A DNA stretch of 64,000 bases from Apostichopus japonicus (taxonomy: Eukaryota > Echinodermata > Holothuroidea > Aspidochirotida > Stichopodidae). The notes beneath the pieces are model-generated. The model ran no database searches and was not told the DNA's origin. It worked only from the letters and a program-made list of their open reading frames with translations. The position numbers and the translations under genes are program-made. The DNA is taken from assembly GCF_037975245.1 (NCBI RefSeq), contig NC_092562.1, forward strand, positions 8,345,001-8,409,000, written 5' to 3'. Shown one piece after another: positions 15,078 to 27,060 of this stretch (within the stretch, counting starts at the first letter, position 1; each line of letters begins with the position of its first letter).

Positions 15078-16050
15078 GAACTAGATAATAACGATAATCA
15101 TAATAATAATAATCATTATCATAATAAGCATAATAATCATGATAATAATAATCATGATAATAATAATAATAATCATCATGATCATAATCATCATATTAAT
15201 CACTGAACTAGATACTTATGATGATGATAATAATAATAATAATAATAATTATAAAAATATTAATAATATTAATAATCACAACAATGATCATAATCATAAT
15301 AATCATAATCATAATAAGCATAATAATCATGATAATAATAATCATCATAATCATCATATTAATCACTGATCTAGATACTTATGAAAATAATAATCATGTA
15401 TAAAAATAATCATGTATAATCATAATCATGATGATAATCCTGATGAAAATGATAGTGATAATCATAATGATAATCTTAATCTTAATCTTAATCATCACGA
15501 TCATCATGATGATAATCATTATCATTATCATCATTATAATCATAATCAGAATTATTATCATCATCATCATCATCATAATGATTATCATAATCATAATCAT
15601 CATCATCATTATAATCAAAAATTTAATCATAATAACAATCATCATAATTTTAATCATAATCTTCATAATAGTCATCATCATAATGATCATAATCATTATT
15701 ATCATCATAATAATCATCATCATTATCATAACCATGATCATAATGGTTATCATAACCATAATCTTCATCATCATAATGATCATAATCATTATTATCATCA
15801 TAATAATCATCATCATTATCATAACCATGATCATAATGGTTATCATAACCATAATCTTCATCATCATAATGATCATAATCATTATTATCATCATAATAAT
15901 CATCATCATTATCATAACCATGATCATAATGGTTATCATAACCATAATCTTCATCATCATCATCATAATGATCATAATCATTATCATCATCATACTCATT
16001 ATAATCATCATCATAATTATTATCATAGTCATCATAATCTTCTCCTCCAT
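15078..16050. repeat. Large ATC/ATA trinucleotide microsatellite with a nested 93-bp tandem unit
   Basis: Almost a kilobase is built from AAT, CAT and ATC trinucleotides. Within it, from about 15664 to 15965, a 93-bp unit (31 trinucleotides) recurs three times; the phrase CATAACCATAATCTTCATC starts at 15751, 15844 and 15937. Because stop codons are rare, open frames of up to 249 codons appear on both strands, reading poly-His/Asn, poly-Ile/Met or poly-Asp/Tyr. They are compositional artefacts. A shorter variant block ending ATTAATCACTGAtCTAGATACTTATGA is duplicated at about 15195 and 15358. Confidence 0.95.
15664..15965. repeat. 93-bp tandem repeat, about three copies
   Basis: Three nearly identical 93-bp units lie inside the microsatellite. 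The near-identity contrasts with the degenerate surroundings and points to recent unequal exchange or replication slippage of a whole 93-bp block. Confidence 0.9.
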
Positions 16051-16370
16051 TTACTGCTATCTTTCGTTTCAAATGAACAATCAATTCCAAACTCTAATTA
16101 GAATAAACTGTTACATTAACAGCAGAACAAAATTAACACTTATTCTCAAAAACAATATAAGAAACAAACAGCATTAATGGAAAGAAATTCTACGGCATTC
16201 ATTATTTGCTTTGTTAAATATGTAATATTCTACCTGTAAACAATATTTGAGCTTGTAGTAAAATGCAATATCATATAGCAGCTTATCATTTAATTTAATA
16301 CTTTGCATGTAAAAGATAACAGTTGATCGAATGTTTAGCTTCGTCGATATGACAAACTTAAGACTCTAAC

Positions 16371-17980
16371 CAGAAGGTTTTAACAAAATCACATTCCCAA
16401 AACAAATGATCTAGTGTTTCATTTTCTTTCTGACAAAAGGTACATAACGAGCTATCCTTTACATTGATCTTGAATAAAAACATGTTGGAACTAAGTATTC
16501 TATGCAAGAAACGGAGCTGAAAGTAATGTATATTAGTATCTCGTACAGCTAGATAAGGTAACGTAAAAATAACTTCCCAGTCTTGCGTCTTGCTATCGAC
16601 TTCATGCCATTTCTGGATTGTTGTTGGTTTTTGTGATTTTTCTCAATTAGATTCTTGTAGATATACTTTGGGTGACGTAATAGTAACAAGGTGTTGCTCA
16701 TTACCATTTGTGTTGTGAGCGTGATCACACTTTCTTTCCAAGGGTTTGGAATCGCCGACGAATTCCGAAGTAAAAAGTAAAAAGCCGAAATGATTTAGAT
16801 CGAACTTAGCACAAAACCATCATAACCAATAGCATTTCATTTGTTGTCGAAAACATCACGCACTCAGAAAGCACTTTCTTGTTTGAGAATATTTGATAAA
16901 AGGAGCTTATTATCAATTTGATGAAGGCATTATTCAAAACAACTGGTTACCCTACGTATCTGGGGTCTGTAGTTACAATTCGACCGTGCGTAACACACAT
17001 CACGAATAAAACTATTTGAAATATTTATGTCATATTTTATGAAAGTTGCGTTTTAATGTAAATCCTCTTTCGTCCTTCGTCAAATAAAACTTTCCATAAA
17101 CCTTCATTTTCATCAAGATACATGCAGTTTAACCCACTTAACTTGTTGCAAAAGACCTTACGTCAATCATATTCAGGCTTCTTTAAAAAATTGTGAATAC
17201 TATGATTATGATTATTATTATTATTATTATGATGATTTTTTATTATGATTATTGATTATTTTTATTAAGATGATGATTACTATGATATGATGATTATTAT
17301 GATGATCATGATTATTATTATTATCATTATATTAAATTTTATGAAATTTGCATTTAAATATAAAAAAATTCCATATCTCTTAAATCCTTCGTTAAACTTT
17401 CCATAAATCTTCATTTTCTTTAAGACCTTATGTCAATCAAATTCAGGCCTCCTTTGCATGTATCTTACACCAAAACGTTTCTCTTTACTTTGTCGGGTTG
17501 ACTACACCAAATGAAATAAAAAAGAGGACTATCAAATTCTTTAAAAAATTGTGTACTCGGATTTGGTAAAACGGTATATAAATAGACAAGTTTTGAAAAT
17601 AAGGAACGTTTTATTGGGAACGATTTCCCCGATAGGCGTAAGATTACAGGAAGACCAGCGATTAATAATACTTTTAATAGGAGATAGTTTGGGAACATAG
17701 TTCAACTTATAGAAGTCTTCTTGGTGATGAGTGAAAGAAATACCTAAATAATTGACAGGTTCGTCGCTGAAAACAAACTTTAAATTGCGGAAATAACGTG
17801 GTGGGGTCGAGAACAAAGGTCAAGAGAAAAGGGGCAAGGTTTGCCCAAGTTTACTTTTAAACCGGAAACTTTACAAAGTATTTGCAATGTTTCCGAAATA
17901 TCCTTCATTGAGCTATTAGTCATTACCACCGTGTCATCAACATAGGTCGAAATTTTTGAATCAGATTTTGCAGTTAACAT
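16371..17980 (-). pseudogene. LINE ORF2 remnant: reverse transcriptase and CCHC zinc finger (L1/Tx1-like)
   Basis: On the minus strand, 17980-17780 reads a motif C of the type STYVDDTVVMTNS followed by ILCKVSGLKVNLGK, the pattern of L1/Tx1-type reverse transcriptases. Then come VNYLGISF (about 17740), a WSSCNLTPIGEIVPNKTFLI thumb segment (about 17600-17660) and a FYFIWCSQPDKVKRN segment (about 17470-17530). Near 16391-16444 there is CTFCQKENETLDHLFWEC, a C-x2-C...H-x4-C zinc finger of the zf-RVT type found near the ORF2 C-terminus. Frameshifts, a microsatellite at 17205-17335 and a duplicated block interrupt it. The element is inactive and 5'-truncated; the SINE at 18.0-18.29 kb abuts its upstream end. 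Confidence 0.85.
17205..17335. repeat. ATT/ATG microsatellite inside the L1/Tx1-like remnant
   Basis: A run of ATTATT, GATGATT and TATGATT triplets. It separates two diverged copies of the same LINE block (about 17035-17200 and 17335-17465), suggesting that it expanded between duplicated segments. Confidence 0.75.
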
Positions 17981-17984
17981 TTTT

Positions 17985-18293
17985 ATGTTAATTTTAGGTT
18001 TACAGTCTTTTTAGGTCTTACAGTCTCACACAACTTAGCCAAAGTGTGCACATTTCAATCAATCTCTCCTGGGGCACCACAGTGCACCACAACCACGTGT
18101 CACCCGGAGGACTTCCCATAGGGTGCAGCCACAAACCGGCTCACGCAACTATATTTACAAGTTACCTCGCAAGTCCCCATTTATGGAGATAAAGCGCCTT
18201 GCCCAAAGACGCAACGCAATGTTCTGGCCAGGACTCGAACCTGTAATCCTTAGATCACAAGTCCACTGCCATAACCACTTGACCACAACGCCC
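17985..18293 (-). mobile_element. tRNA-derived SINE
   Basis: On the minus strand, starting near 18293, the sequence reads GGGCGTTGTGGTCAAGTGGT and continues to an RNA polymerase III A box (TGGTCAAGTGG, 18275-18285) and a B box (GGTTCGAGTCC, 18231-18241). This is a tRNA-like head of normal spacing. A tRNA-unrelated body follows (18231 down to about 18000), including the phrase GGCAAGGCGCTTTATCTCCA and a tail with repeated GACTGTAA. The tRNA-like fold is incomplete and continues into the body, so this is a SINE, not a tRNA gene. The source tRNA cannot be named with confidence. Confidence 0.8.
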
Positions 18294-18299
18294 TCATAT

Positions 18300-21200
18300 T
18301 ATTAACAATACAGCAGTATACATTACTGTAAAGAGTTCTGGCCCACCATCTGAAGTCATTACCAAAGTGTCACTAAATATGTAGTATTGAGATTTACAAA
18401 GGACCGTTAGATAAGTCAAGCGAAGTATATTTAACTAAATAAAGAGATTTACATAGATGTGGTGCTATGTGGAGGAATTCATGTGGTCAGGGAGGGGTGA
18501 GGTATTAGGAGAGAGGTTGGCTATGATAGTATGATAGTAGATATGATTGAGGGGAGGTGAATAAACTCGTTTTTAAAGTTCGAATGTGAAATTTGAATTC
18601 AAAGCAATTTGTTTCTTATTTTTTGTGTATTGTTTATACAAATTTTTATTTATGCACATACTAATTAGCCTTTTATTAGACCCTTGTTCCAGTTACAGCG
18701 ACAACTGAGGTGCAAAATATGATATGGATTCCAGCCTCTACTTATCACTCCAAAAAGCCCTTGACCAGCATGGAGACCATGATATGAAGTAAACCCTAAA
18801 TTCGGTAGCCTGTAAAATATTATAATTTATTCGCGAGAAGAACAGCTCGACCCGTTATATCAGCTGTAAAAAAAATTTACCAGAGCTACGCTAGGTTTTG
18901 TTGTTCTTAGTAATACATTGATCTATGTTTCAATCGCGTTCGTAATTCTAGCAGAAAATGACATCTATTGTTTCAAGAGTGATAGACGTAACGATGGACA
19001 CTGAAATTGCCGCTTTAAGTAAATCTAATGGTTCTATTGAGCCTACTAGCTAAAATCTGTATAATATTTCGCCCGCGTGTTAACGTTTACATCTTATCAA
19101 ACGATTTAATTAGGTCAACTCAAGTATTTTCGAAGGAAAAAAACTGTAACGTTGTCTTTTCTCTCCTCAACGCTTGTAATCAAACGCGTTACATATGGCA
19201 ATCCAGTATAAGACGTGCACAAAATATCTAATCTTGTTTCTCTTGAAAGTGTCTGAAAACCTACACGTTTGGCTGAATTAATTAAGATTAAGATCTCCCT
19301 CAATTATCTTGCAGCTGTGAAGTTGACCCGTAAGCCTGCTTCTAAGTAGGTGACCTTCATCAGCAAAGTTTTTGAGTGGAATCACGATGTTTTCCTCAAA
19401 AAAAAAAAGAACTGCGACTAGAAACTCTGACTTACAGATATTAGAATTAAGAGGATTATCTATGTGTATCATTGTTAGTTAACTTTACATTTACTTAGAC
19501 AAAAATGGTAAGGAGATTTTTTCCTGAATCAGACAAATTCTTTACTGATATATTGTTTCAAAACTGTTGAGTTATAGAAACTTTGGTAATTATACCAATA
19601 AGGAATTCTTATTATACAGAAAAAAATGATTTACGGTAATAAACGAAATGTATGCGTGGCTATTTTGGGTCATCTAATAATAAAAAATTGTGGCATTTTC
19701 TTCACAAAATATCTTTGAAATAACTGTTTTATTATATACACTGGCGATGACTCCTGACCTTGGCTCTTGCTTTAAAGCAGACGTTGAAATCCTCATCAAT
19801 TGCCTCGCTAAACTACTGATTAGTGCACATATTCTCATTAAAATGTGTGCAATATGAATAGTATTCGTGTGTTGAAATGTTAAGGTATTAAACTTACTCA
19901 TTCTTCCATTAACCTGGATTAGATGATGAAGACCGGTAGGGGTGGGGGGGGGGGGTGTCTTGGTATAAGTCCTTTAAGAACAAAGTTGCATTATACAAGC
20001 CATATATGTACATATACCGCTGAACATGTGGCGCCTTTTATGCCATTGTAAAGAAATTAAACATATATCAAGTTGTTACTTGTCATATCTTGCGATAATC
20101 TTCATATATCTCATGAAGTATAATATACCGTATGCAGCCCCTATGACAATTCCATTGTTTCCCTTTTACGACCTAATATAACCATCACAGGGACATTTAG
20201 AGTTCAGCAGAGAGTCCAGAGTCCTAGTAAGTGGATAGATGTGCCCGCTACTTAAACTGACAAAGTGGAAGAATCACAGAACTTTAGCACATAGAAGCTA
20301 CTTCCGACTTGTCGCTTGCAGCAATTTAAAGAGCAATAGCTCATCGAAGAGCGTCAACCTACACTGCTATTGTGCTTAACTTAAGGCCCCATCCACTTTC
20401 CAGGTTTTAAAATAAATAAATAAATAAATACACACAGTATTGTCTATGGGAATATATATACATATATGAGGAACGGAAGCGAAGAGGAACATGTAACATG
20501 TTTTATCGAGAGGAAACAAAACTTGGTTCCACGAAAAAGTTTGTTGCTGCTCGATCTGTAGGCCTACTGCTGTGACGTCATGACACTTAACCGTGCCTAT
20601 CTGCGGAAGTATACTACACGATAAACGACGTTTCAAGGTGCCAAGAAATTGAAATGAGGCCTTAAACTGCTCAAATATACAACTCGTAGGGATGAAACCG
20701 ATTAGTATGATATCATCGCTATTATCCTTTGGCATTTCACTGGCAGTGATACTGACGGGAGATAGCCTATGGCATTATGTAGCAACGATAAAACGATATC
20801 GTTAAAACATTTCGATATTAAATTTAGCGTACTTCAGAGTCCTGGGGCTTTCCGGTTGAGCGAATGAACTCTCTTGAGCTTGTACCATATGCAGCATAAA
20901 ACTTTCCATTATTTATAAGCTCAATCGTGCAATATAGTTGAATAATTCATATTTTCCCCTCGTTGTGTTAACGGGGGGAAAAAATCGCACCCGGGCACCA
21001 AGCTACAAGGATTTTTCGTCCCCTTACGAACAGTAGCGCGTGCTCATGTCGTGTTTCTACGTCACTATTTTATGTACGTCTTGTGCGACAGATTTGCCGA
21101 AATATATTGCGATATCATTAGGAATAAAAAGTGATATGGAAAATTGCATACCTTTGTAACACTACTATGGCTTGTCTAGCCTATAGCTACAAGTTAACTA

Positions 21201-23380
21201 TATAGTACTAGTGTAATTATAAATTTATCGTTGTAACTTGTAATTAAAGCCACGGTAATAATTAGCCTAGGCTACATCGAATTGCTAAGATAGGAAAGTA
21301 ATGGTGATAACAAACTTTGTTGGCAATGAAATGACAGTCTGCTCTTGGCCTACTAAACTGATTTGAAATTGCTAATAAAGAACCTTACAAGCAACACGAC
21401 GGAGTCTTTGCTGTGCCTTCTAAGTAAATGACGATGAGGAGTAAATGTTTGTGGTAACTAAATGCATCCTTTTTGAGGTTATGAAGTGATAAATTGTATT
21501 TCATGACCACTTAACATATGTAAAAGTGAGTCACCATATCACTGAAGGCATCCGAGAGTTACAAATGGAGATTGATTTACAAAATGAAAGCAAAATAATA
21601 TTACAAAAGAAAGATACTACTTATAAGAAGACAACAATATGGCGTGGGAGATAGCTAAAAATGCTGCAACTTTGTAAACCTACACATCTATGATGGTGCC
21701 TGGTCCTGTTGTAACTTTAATATTCTTAAATAACAGCATGCGTGTATAAACATTGTAAAACCTTAGAAACAGCATGTTAGTCATTTTGAAGCGACATATA
21801 TATATATATATATATAAAAAAGAAGCCAACAACCATTTAAATGGGGGGGGGGGGGGGTACTTTCAGACTTAAAAGTATATTATATATCTGTTTCAACTTG
21901 GACAATCTGATATGTACATAGAAAAAAGTCAGAAAATACAGAGAAATATATGTTGGGAAGTTATATCCAAATTGTATTGCACATGTCAAATGAGCGGGGT
22001 TTTACTTTTGTAGCCTTAACTTGCCATAAAAATGTTGAAGAAAATGTGTATACAAGTTTACATAAGACACTGAACATTTTTGTAAGGTGGATATATAGCT
22101 CAATTTGAATATTAACGTCTACCCAGCATTACGGTTGCCAGGCTGGGGCCCAGGGAGCATACCTCCTCCACTTTCATACTAGTGCTCTCCCACTCCACCC
22201 CTTTAATGTATCCCGCCATCATATGAACACAAACTTCACAAGTAACAGCACGTGAACCCCTCCTTAAATTATTGGTGCCCCTCCATAAATTGTGGGTGCC
22301 CCTACAACTACTCCGACTTACTCGGAGTACCTGTCCCCAGGGACCCAAACATTTATGTAAAGCCGTTTCTTCTATACTGTTCGGTCTAACCAAAATTAGC
22401 ATGGTGAACACTATATATAGAGGGCTGGGCTTTGTGCCTTATGTATCTAGTTAAGGGCCTATAGAGTGTACGTTTGCGAACATACTAGGAATGTTTTCAA
22501 ACATTAAGAACAACTTTGTAATACGCGGCTAAATACCCGTGAGTTTTAATTTATTTCAACTAGTATACCCCCCCCCCCCCCCACACACACACACACCATT
22601 CGAGCATCAAGTGTTTCTATATGTGAAAATGAAGATTCTTTGACTATACGCGAGTCTTTGTTTTGGATAAAATGAGATGGCGCAAGTGACCATCATATCG
22701 CATCAGGTGTCAAATTTCCTTGGGAAGAATTCATTACGCAGTATAGCCTTCTTGGCTGAAGGTGCATGTTTTTTCGTTTTTGTTCTTTATTTATTTATTT
22801 TTCAAGTCCTGACTTTACTTGATTCAATATCTGCCTATTTTAAAATTCCCTTCTTCACGCAACAATTTGAGATGTAAAAGGAGGTCCAGCTTCGCATATC
22901 AGCCAACTTCAACGTATTTCTTAGAACGTACGGTACCAACTAATTTAATAGCGTATTTATATGGTAGACTTCAGCTGGAGAAGCCTACATTGCTCTCATT
23001 AACAAACATATGCTGTCAAAAATAAATAATTATTCTTTATTACAACCAATTTAACTAAAGTGTATTGCCCTGTCTTCCTCAAATGCAACGGAATTTGTCG
23101 AAAGAAAGATAATGAAACCTGAAGACAACCATTACGTATGTCCACTACCTTCGGTAACCATAATCTCCCATCCACCTGGCATATTAATAAGCATTCGGCC
23201 CCATACAGGGGCCATTTATATGAAACTAATGGAAATGTGGCAGACGAAACTCACACGAAACCTCTTTCTGTAGTCTATGTAGTAAAATGGACCGTGTGAA
23301 TAACATCGAAAACCCCACGCGATAAGAGATCCTCCCGGTAAGCCATGTTAATGGACGTTGTGGCACCTGTGTCACATTAA
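18300..23380. other. Non-coding stretch, no gene recognised
   Basis: No open frame resembles a known protein. The stretch contains an AAAT tetranucleotide run (about 20406-20430), a short TA run (21799-21816), and G or C homopolymers at about 19946-19954, 21842-21856 and 22569-22582, the last followed by CACACA. The sequence is otherwise unique and AT-rich. Confidence 0.6.
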
Positions 23381-23439
23381 AGGGATGTGATAAGATATAC
23401 CATGACAGTTTGATTTGATAGTGTATACTCTGACTCTGT

Positions 23440-23885
23440 GCCTATGTTAGTTACCATAGTGGCTATAAGAACATATAGTGTGCCAATATATAACCATAGC
23501 AGTTAGTTTTGATAGTCGAAAGAGTATGGTGTGCGTACAACCATGACAGTGTATATAATACTGTGACTGCGTGTGCCTATATGTATACATAACTGTTAGT
23601 TACGATAGTGGCCAGGAAATGGTGTACCTGTAACCATAGCAGTTAGTTATGATAGTGGATAGAGTATGGTGTGCGTACAACCATGACAGTGTATAATGTG
23701 ACTGCGTGTGCCTATATATCATCATAACTGTTAGTTACGATAGTGTTAGTGTGCCTATATATAACCATATCAGTTAGTTATGATAGTGGATAGAGTATGG
23801 TGTGCGTGCAACCATGACATTGTATAATGTGACTGCGTGTGCCTATATATAATCATAACTTTTTAGTTACGATAGTGTTAGTGTG

Positions 23886-23966
<81 letters not shown>

Positions 23967-24690
23967 CTGTTAGTTACGGTAGTGACTAAGAACATATAGT
24001 GTACCTATAACCATATCAGTTAGTTATGATAGTGGATAGAGTATGGTGTTCGTACAACCATGACAATGTATACTGTAACTGCGTGTGCCTATATATAATC
24101 ATAACTGTTAGTTACGATAGTGTTAGTGTGCCTATTACCATAGCAGTTAGTTGTGATAGTGGACAGAGTATGGTGTGCGTACAACCATGACAGTGTATAA
24201 TGTGACTGCGTGTGCCTATATATCATCATAACTGTTAGTTACGATAGTGTTAGTGTGCCTATATATAACCATATCAGTTAGTTATGATAGTGGATAGAGT
24301 ATGGTGTGCGTGCAACCATGACATTGTATAATGTGACTGCGTGTGCCTATATATAATCATAACTTTTTAGTTACGATAGTGTTAGTGTGCCTATATATAT
24401 ATAACTGTTAGTTACGGTATAGTGACTAAGAACATATAGTGTACCTATAACCATATCAGTTAGTTATGATAGTGGATAGAGTATGGTGTGCGTACAACCA
24501 TGACAATGTATACTGTAACTGCGTGTGCCTATAGGCGTATATAATCATAACTGTTAGTTACGATTGTGTTAGTGTGCCTATTACCATAGCAGTTAGTTGT
24601 GATAGTGGACAGTGTATGGTGTGCGTACAACCATGACAGTGTATAATGTGACTGCGTGTGCCTATATATAACCATAGCATGTTGGACATG
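23440..24690. repeat. Satellite of about 130-bp monomers with A-B-C higher-order organisation
   Basis: The phrase AGTTAGTTATGATAGTGGA marks monomer starts at 23641, 23772, 24018, 24145, 24276, 24458 and 24591, with a more diverged unit at 23501. Diagnostic differences sort them into types. A (23641, 24145, 24591) has GACAGTGTATAATGTGACTG. B (23772, 24276) has CGTGCAACCATGACATTG and a CTTTTTAG indel. C (24018, 24458) has GACAATGTATACTGTAACTG. The order A-B-C-A-B-C-A is unbroken, giving a higher-order period of about 446 bp, or 504 bp where the TA tract is expanded. Confidence 0.9.
23893..23965. repeat. (TA)n microsatellite inside a satellite monomer
   Basis: About 35 TA units, interrupted once by TG, lie within one B-type monomer. 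The other B monomer (near 24396-24406) has only a few TA units at the same place, so the expansion happened after the higher-order duplication. Confidence 0.95.
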
Positions 24691-25739
24691 ATAGAGAATA
24701 ATGGTTGGTGTGTTTAAGGAGGCCTATTTGTGCCAGTGTATAATGGCATGGTGTGGATAGGCTACACATAACCATTACAATAATTTATGATTGTGGATAA
24801 GAGTTTGTACAACAAGAACACTACATTTGTATTCTGTGAAGTCCATTTTAGTAAGTCAATATGAGAGATGCGATATCCAACAGATGGCTTGCATGCATGC
24901 ATGACAATTAAAATTAGGATCGCTTGATATTAGTTGAGTTGTGTTGTCCACGTTTTCAAAGTTACAAAAGAAACATTTATTTGCAGATATAAGGGCGTTA
25001 GGAGCCAAAGGGGCCGCTCATCGTATTTAATACAGGATACTTTACAAGGAGACGTGCACTGAATCTATATTTGAGGCAGTGGCTGAACATATGTATAAGA
25101 TCCTCTATCATCAAACATTGTTTTCGACATAGATTTTGCACCCATCACCATACAGGGAATCCGACATTATTATCAAACACATGCAGCCATTTCTAACAGT
25201 TTATACATTCATAACATGAGAAAAGGGTTGTTAAGTGACCCATGTGGTAGGAAACAAGTGGTACAGGTTTTCCAAAGGGACAAGGGTACAGTTAGATCAG
25301 TTTTAAAAACATTAATTAAACCAACAATATATGGTCCGTTTAACTATATGCTCATTATATCACGGCTGATAATTAATGCACATCATGGTCCGCATGATGG
25401 AGGCCATTGACTGCCTATCTATGTTGTTTACTTAATTTTCTCTATACATATGTTTTTATTTACAGGATATCTTTGTTGGGTATATATACGATATAACCTT
25501 TGCAGGATACGTTTTGTACAATATCCCCTCTAGTATTTGACAGTGATGAATTTACAGTTAATCTGTATCTTATGTGACATGTGACCTTGCTTTCTCGCAA
25601 ACAAACTAACATCTTATTTGAAAGGTATACACATCTATATTATTTGCAACTAACTGCATTCGTTTACCGTTTGTCGAGCCTAAGATCATAACAAATGGTT
25701 GTCGGATACCTGGTTCATTGAAGTCTCAGTATGAGCCTA

Positions 25740-27060
25740 CGTGTTTGCCAAATTTAAACTTATACCTTTCCAACCTACTGCACTAAAAGTTCAGTGAAAA
25801 TGACACTGTTCTATGCAATTTTCATATCAATATTCATTATTTTTATTGAGTTATCTGTCGTTAAAACTGTTGAGCTGAATAAGATTCGCCACATTTATTA
25901 ACGAGTCCGTGTCTGCCCCGCCCAACAGATCATGCGCCAATAAAATCTCTTTTTTCGTTTACTATCGTTAGGACTAGGCTTTCTATAACTTTCGTGGCTA
26001 GCCTGTCTTAGGCAGTGGCGTCGCCAGACATTTAAATCTGGGGGTGCAGGGAGGGCACAGCACTTAATTAGGGGGGGGGGGATTTGTGAATGCCGTCTTG
26101 GAGGTGGTGTTTAAGAGGAGGTGGTGTCCCCCTCCCGTTTGAGAAATTTTTGGTGAACCAAAGGTCCTTAGGTGCATCTTGGTGCTATATTTTGCAACTT
26201 GAAGTAACTTTACGTTCAAGAATTTTCGGGCTAAGTCTGTCCGATATTTATGTTTTTAATTGAGGCGGATAAAAAAGTTATTCAAAAATGTAAATTAACC
26301 CTTTTGCTTTGATAATGTTTTTAAATAAGAGTGTTGAAAATTGAAATTGAAATTCATGCAGGGTGGTATATAAGTTTAAGCACTTTAAGCGGGGCCTCTG
26401 TGGCCTTGTTAGTGAGAAAACAACTGGTTATTGTGATGGTCGGTGGGAAAGAAGTTTTACTGAAGATCCTATAATACGTCTCGTCCTGTAAAAAAAAAAA
26501 TTTGTATGAGTAATTTCCTTTAACACTACAAATTGCATCTGGGGGGCACCTGGGGAGGACGATTTTTTGGGGAGGGCACGTGCCCCCCCCCCCCAGGTGT
26601 CCCCAGGCCACACCTTGGCGACGCCACTGGTCTTACGTCCCTGCTCTTGTATCTTTCTCTCGGTCTTACCGATGTCGCTTTTGAAATGATGTAATTTCCT
26701 TCCATGGCAATGAATAAACAGGTATTTTCAGACGTTTCCACAATGAAATTGTAAAAAGTGGATGATAAGAGTATAGGACTGCCTTAAAATCTTGATCGGG
26801 CCGCATGTGTAGGCTATTTTGTTTACATCTGTGTAATGAACATGCTGACGTGGGCGGTAACAGTCATTTTACGGTAAATCGTTTGCGCCATGCAAAAAAT
26901 TTTTTAAAAAAATTAAATTTCTTTCTTTCGATTGCGACAGCTATATTCTCCATTAAATCCACCTGGTCAGAGTTCACTTAGAATAAGAAACATTGCATCT
27001 ATTTCGGAAGTTTGTTTTCCGTAATTCATCAGCAAACACGTATTGAGACTTAAACATTAA
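25740..27060 (+). repeat. Dispersed repeat, occupied copy (related copy inverted at 62.35-63.02 kb)
   Basis: Leaving out 26013-26629, this stretch aligns with the reverse complement of about 62345-63020. Shared landmarks include the block around CACTAAAAGTTCAGTGAAAA (25780), AATAAACAGGTATTTTCAGA (26711), TTTCTTTCTTTCGATTGCGA (26920) and CAGCAAACACGTAT (27029). I do not recognise the family. Neither copy has a coding frame, and no terminal repeats are visible. Confidence 0.8.
26013..26629. mobile_element. hAT-like non-autonomous transposon (617 bp)
   Basis: The ends are perfect 14-bp inverted repeats, CAGTGGCGTCGCCA at 26013-26026 and its complement at 26616-26629. They are flanked by an 8-bp target duplication with one mismatch, GTCTTAGG (26005-26012) and GTCTTACG (26630-26637). 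CAG-starting inverted repeats with an 8-bp duplication are the signature of the hAT superfamily. Subterminal G/C tracts lie just inside both ends. There is no transposase, so it is a MITE-like passenger. The copy at 62.7 kb lacks it, which confirms insertion. Confidence 0.9.

Noticed and set aside
15394-16177. Open frames of 146-249 codons on both strands
   Set aside because: They are translations of an ATC/ATA microsatellite (poly-His/Asn, poly-Ile, poly-Asp/Tyr), with no splice or start context.
18231-18293. tRNA gene candidates at 18.2, 34.3 and 60.7 kb
   Set aside because: A and B boxes are present, but the anticodon arms and acceptor pairing are irregular and each head continues into a non-tRNA body, as in SINEs.
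23380-24700. Possible CRISPR-like array
   Set aside because: Units are about 130 bp and contiguous without unique spacers, in a eukaryotic satellite setting.
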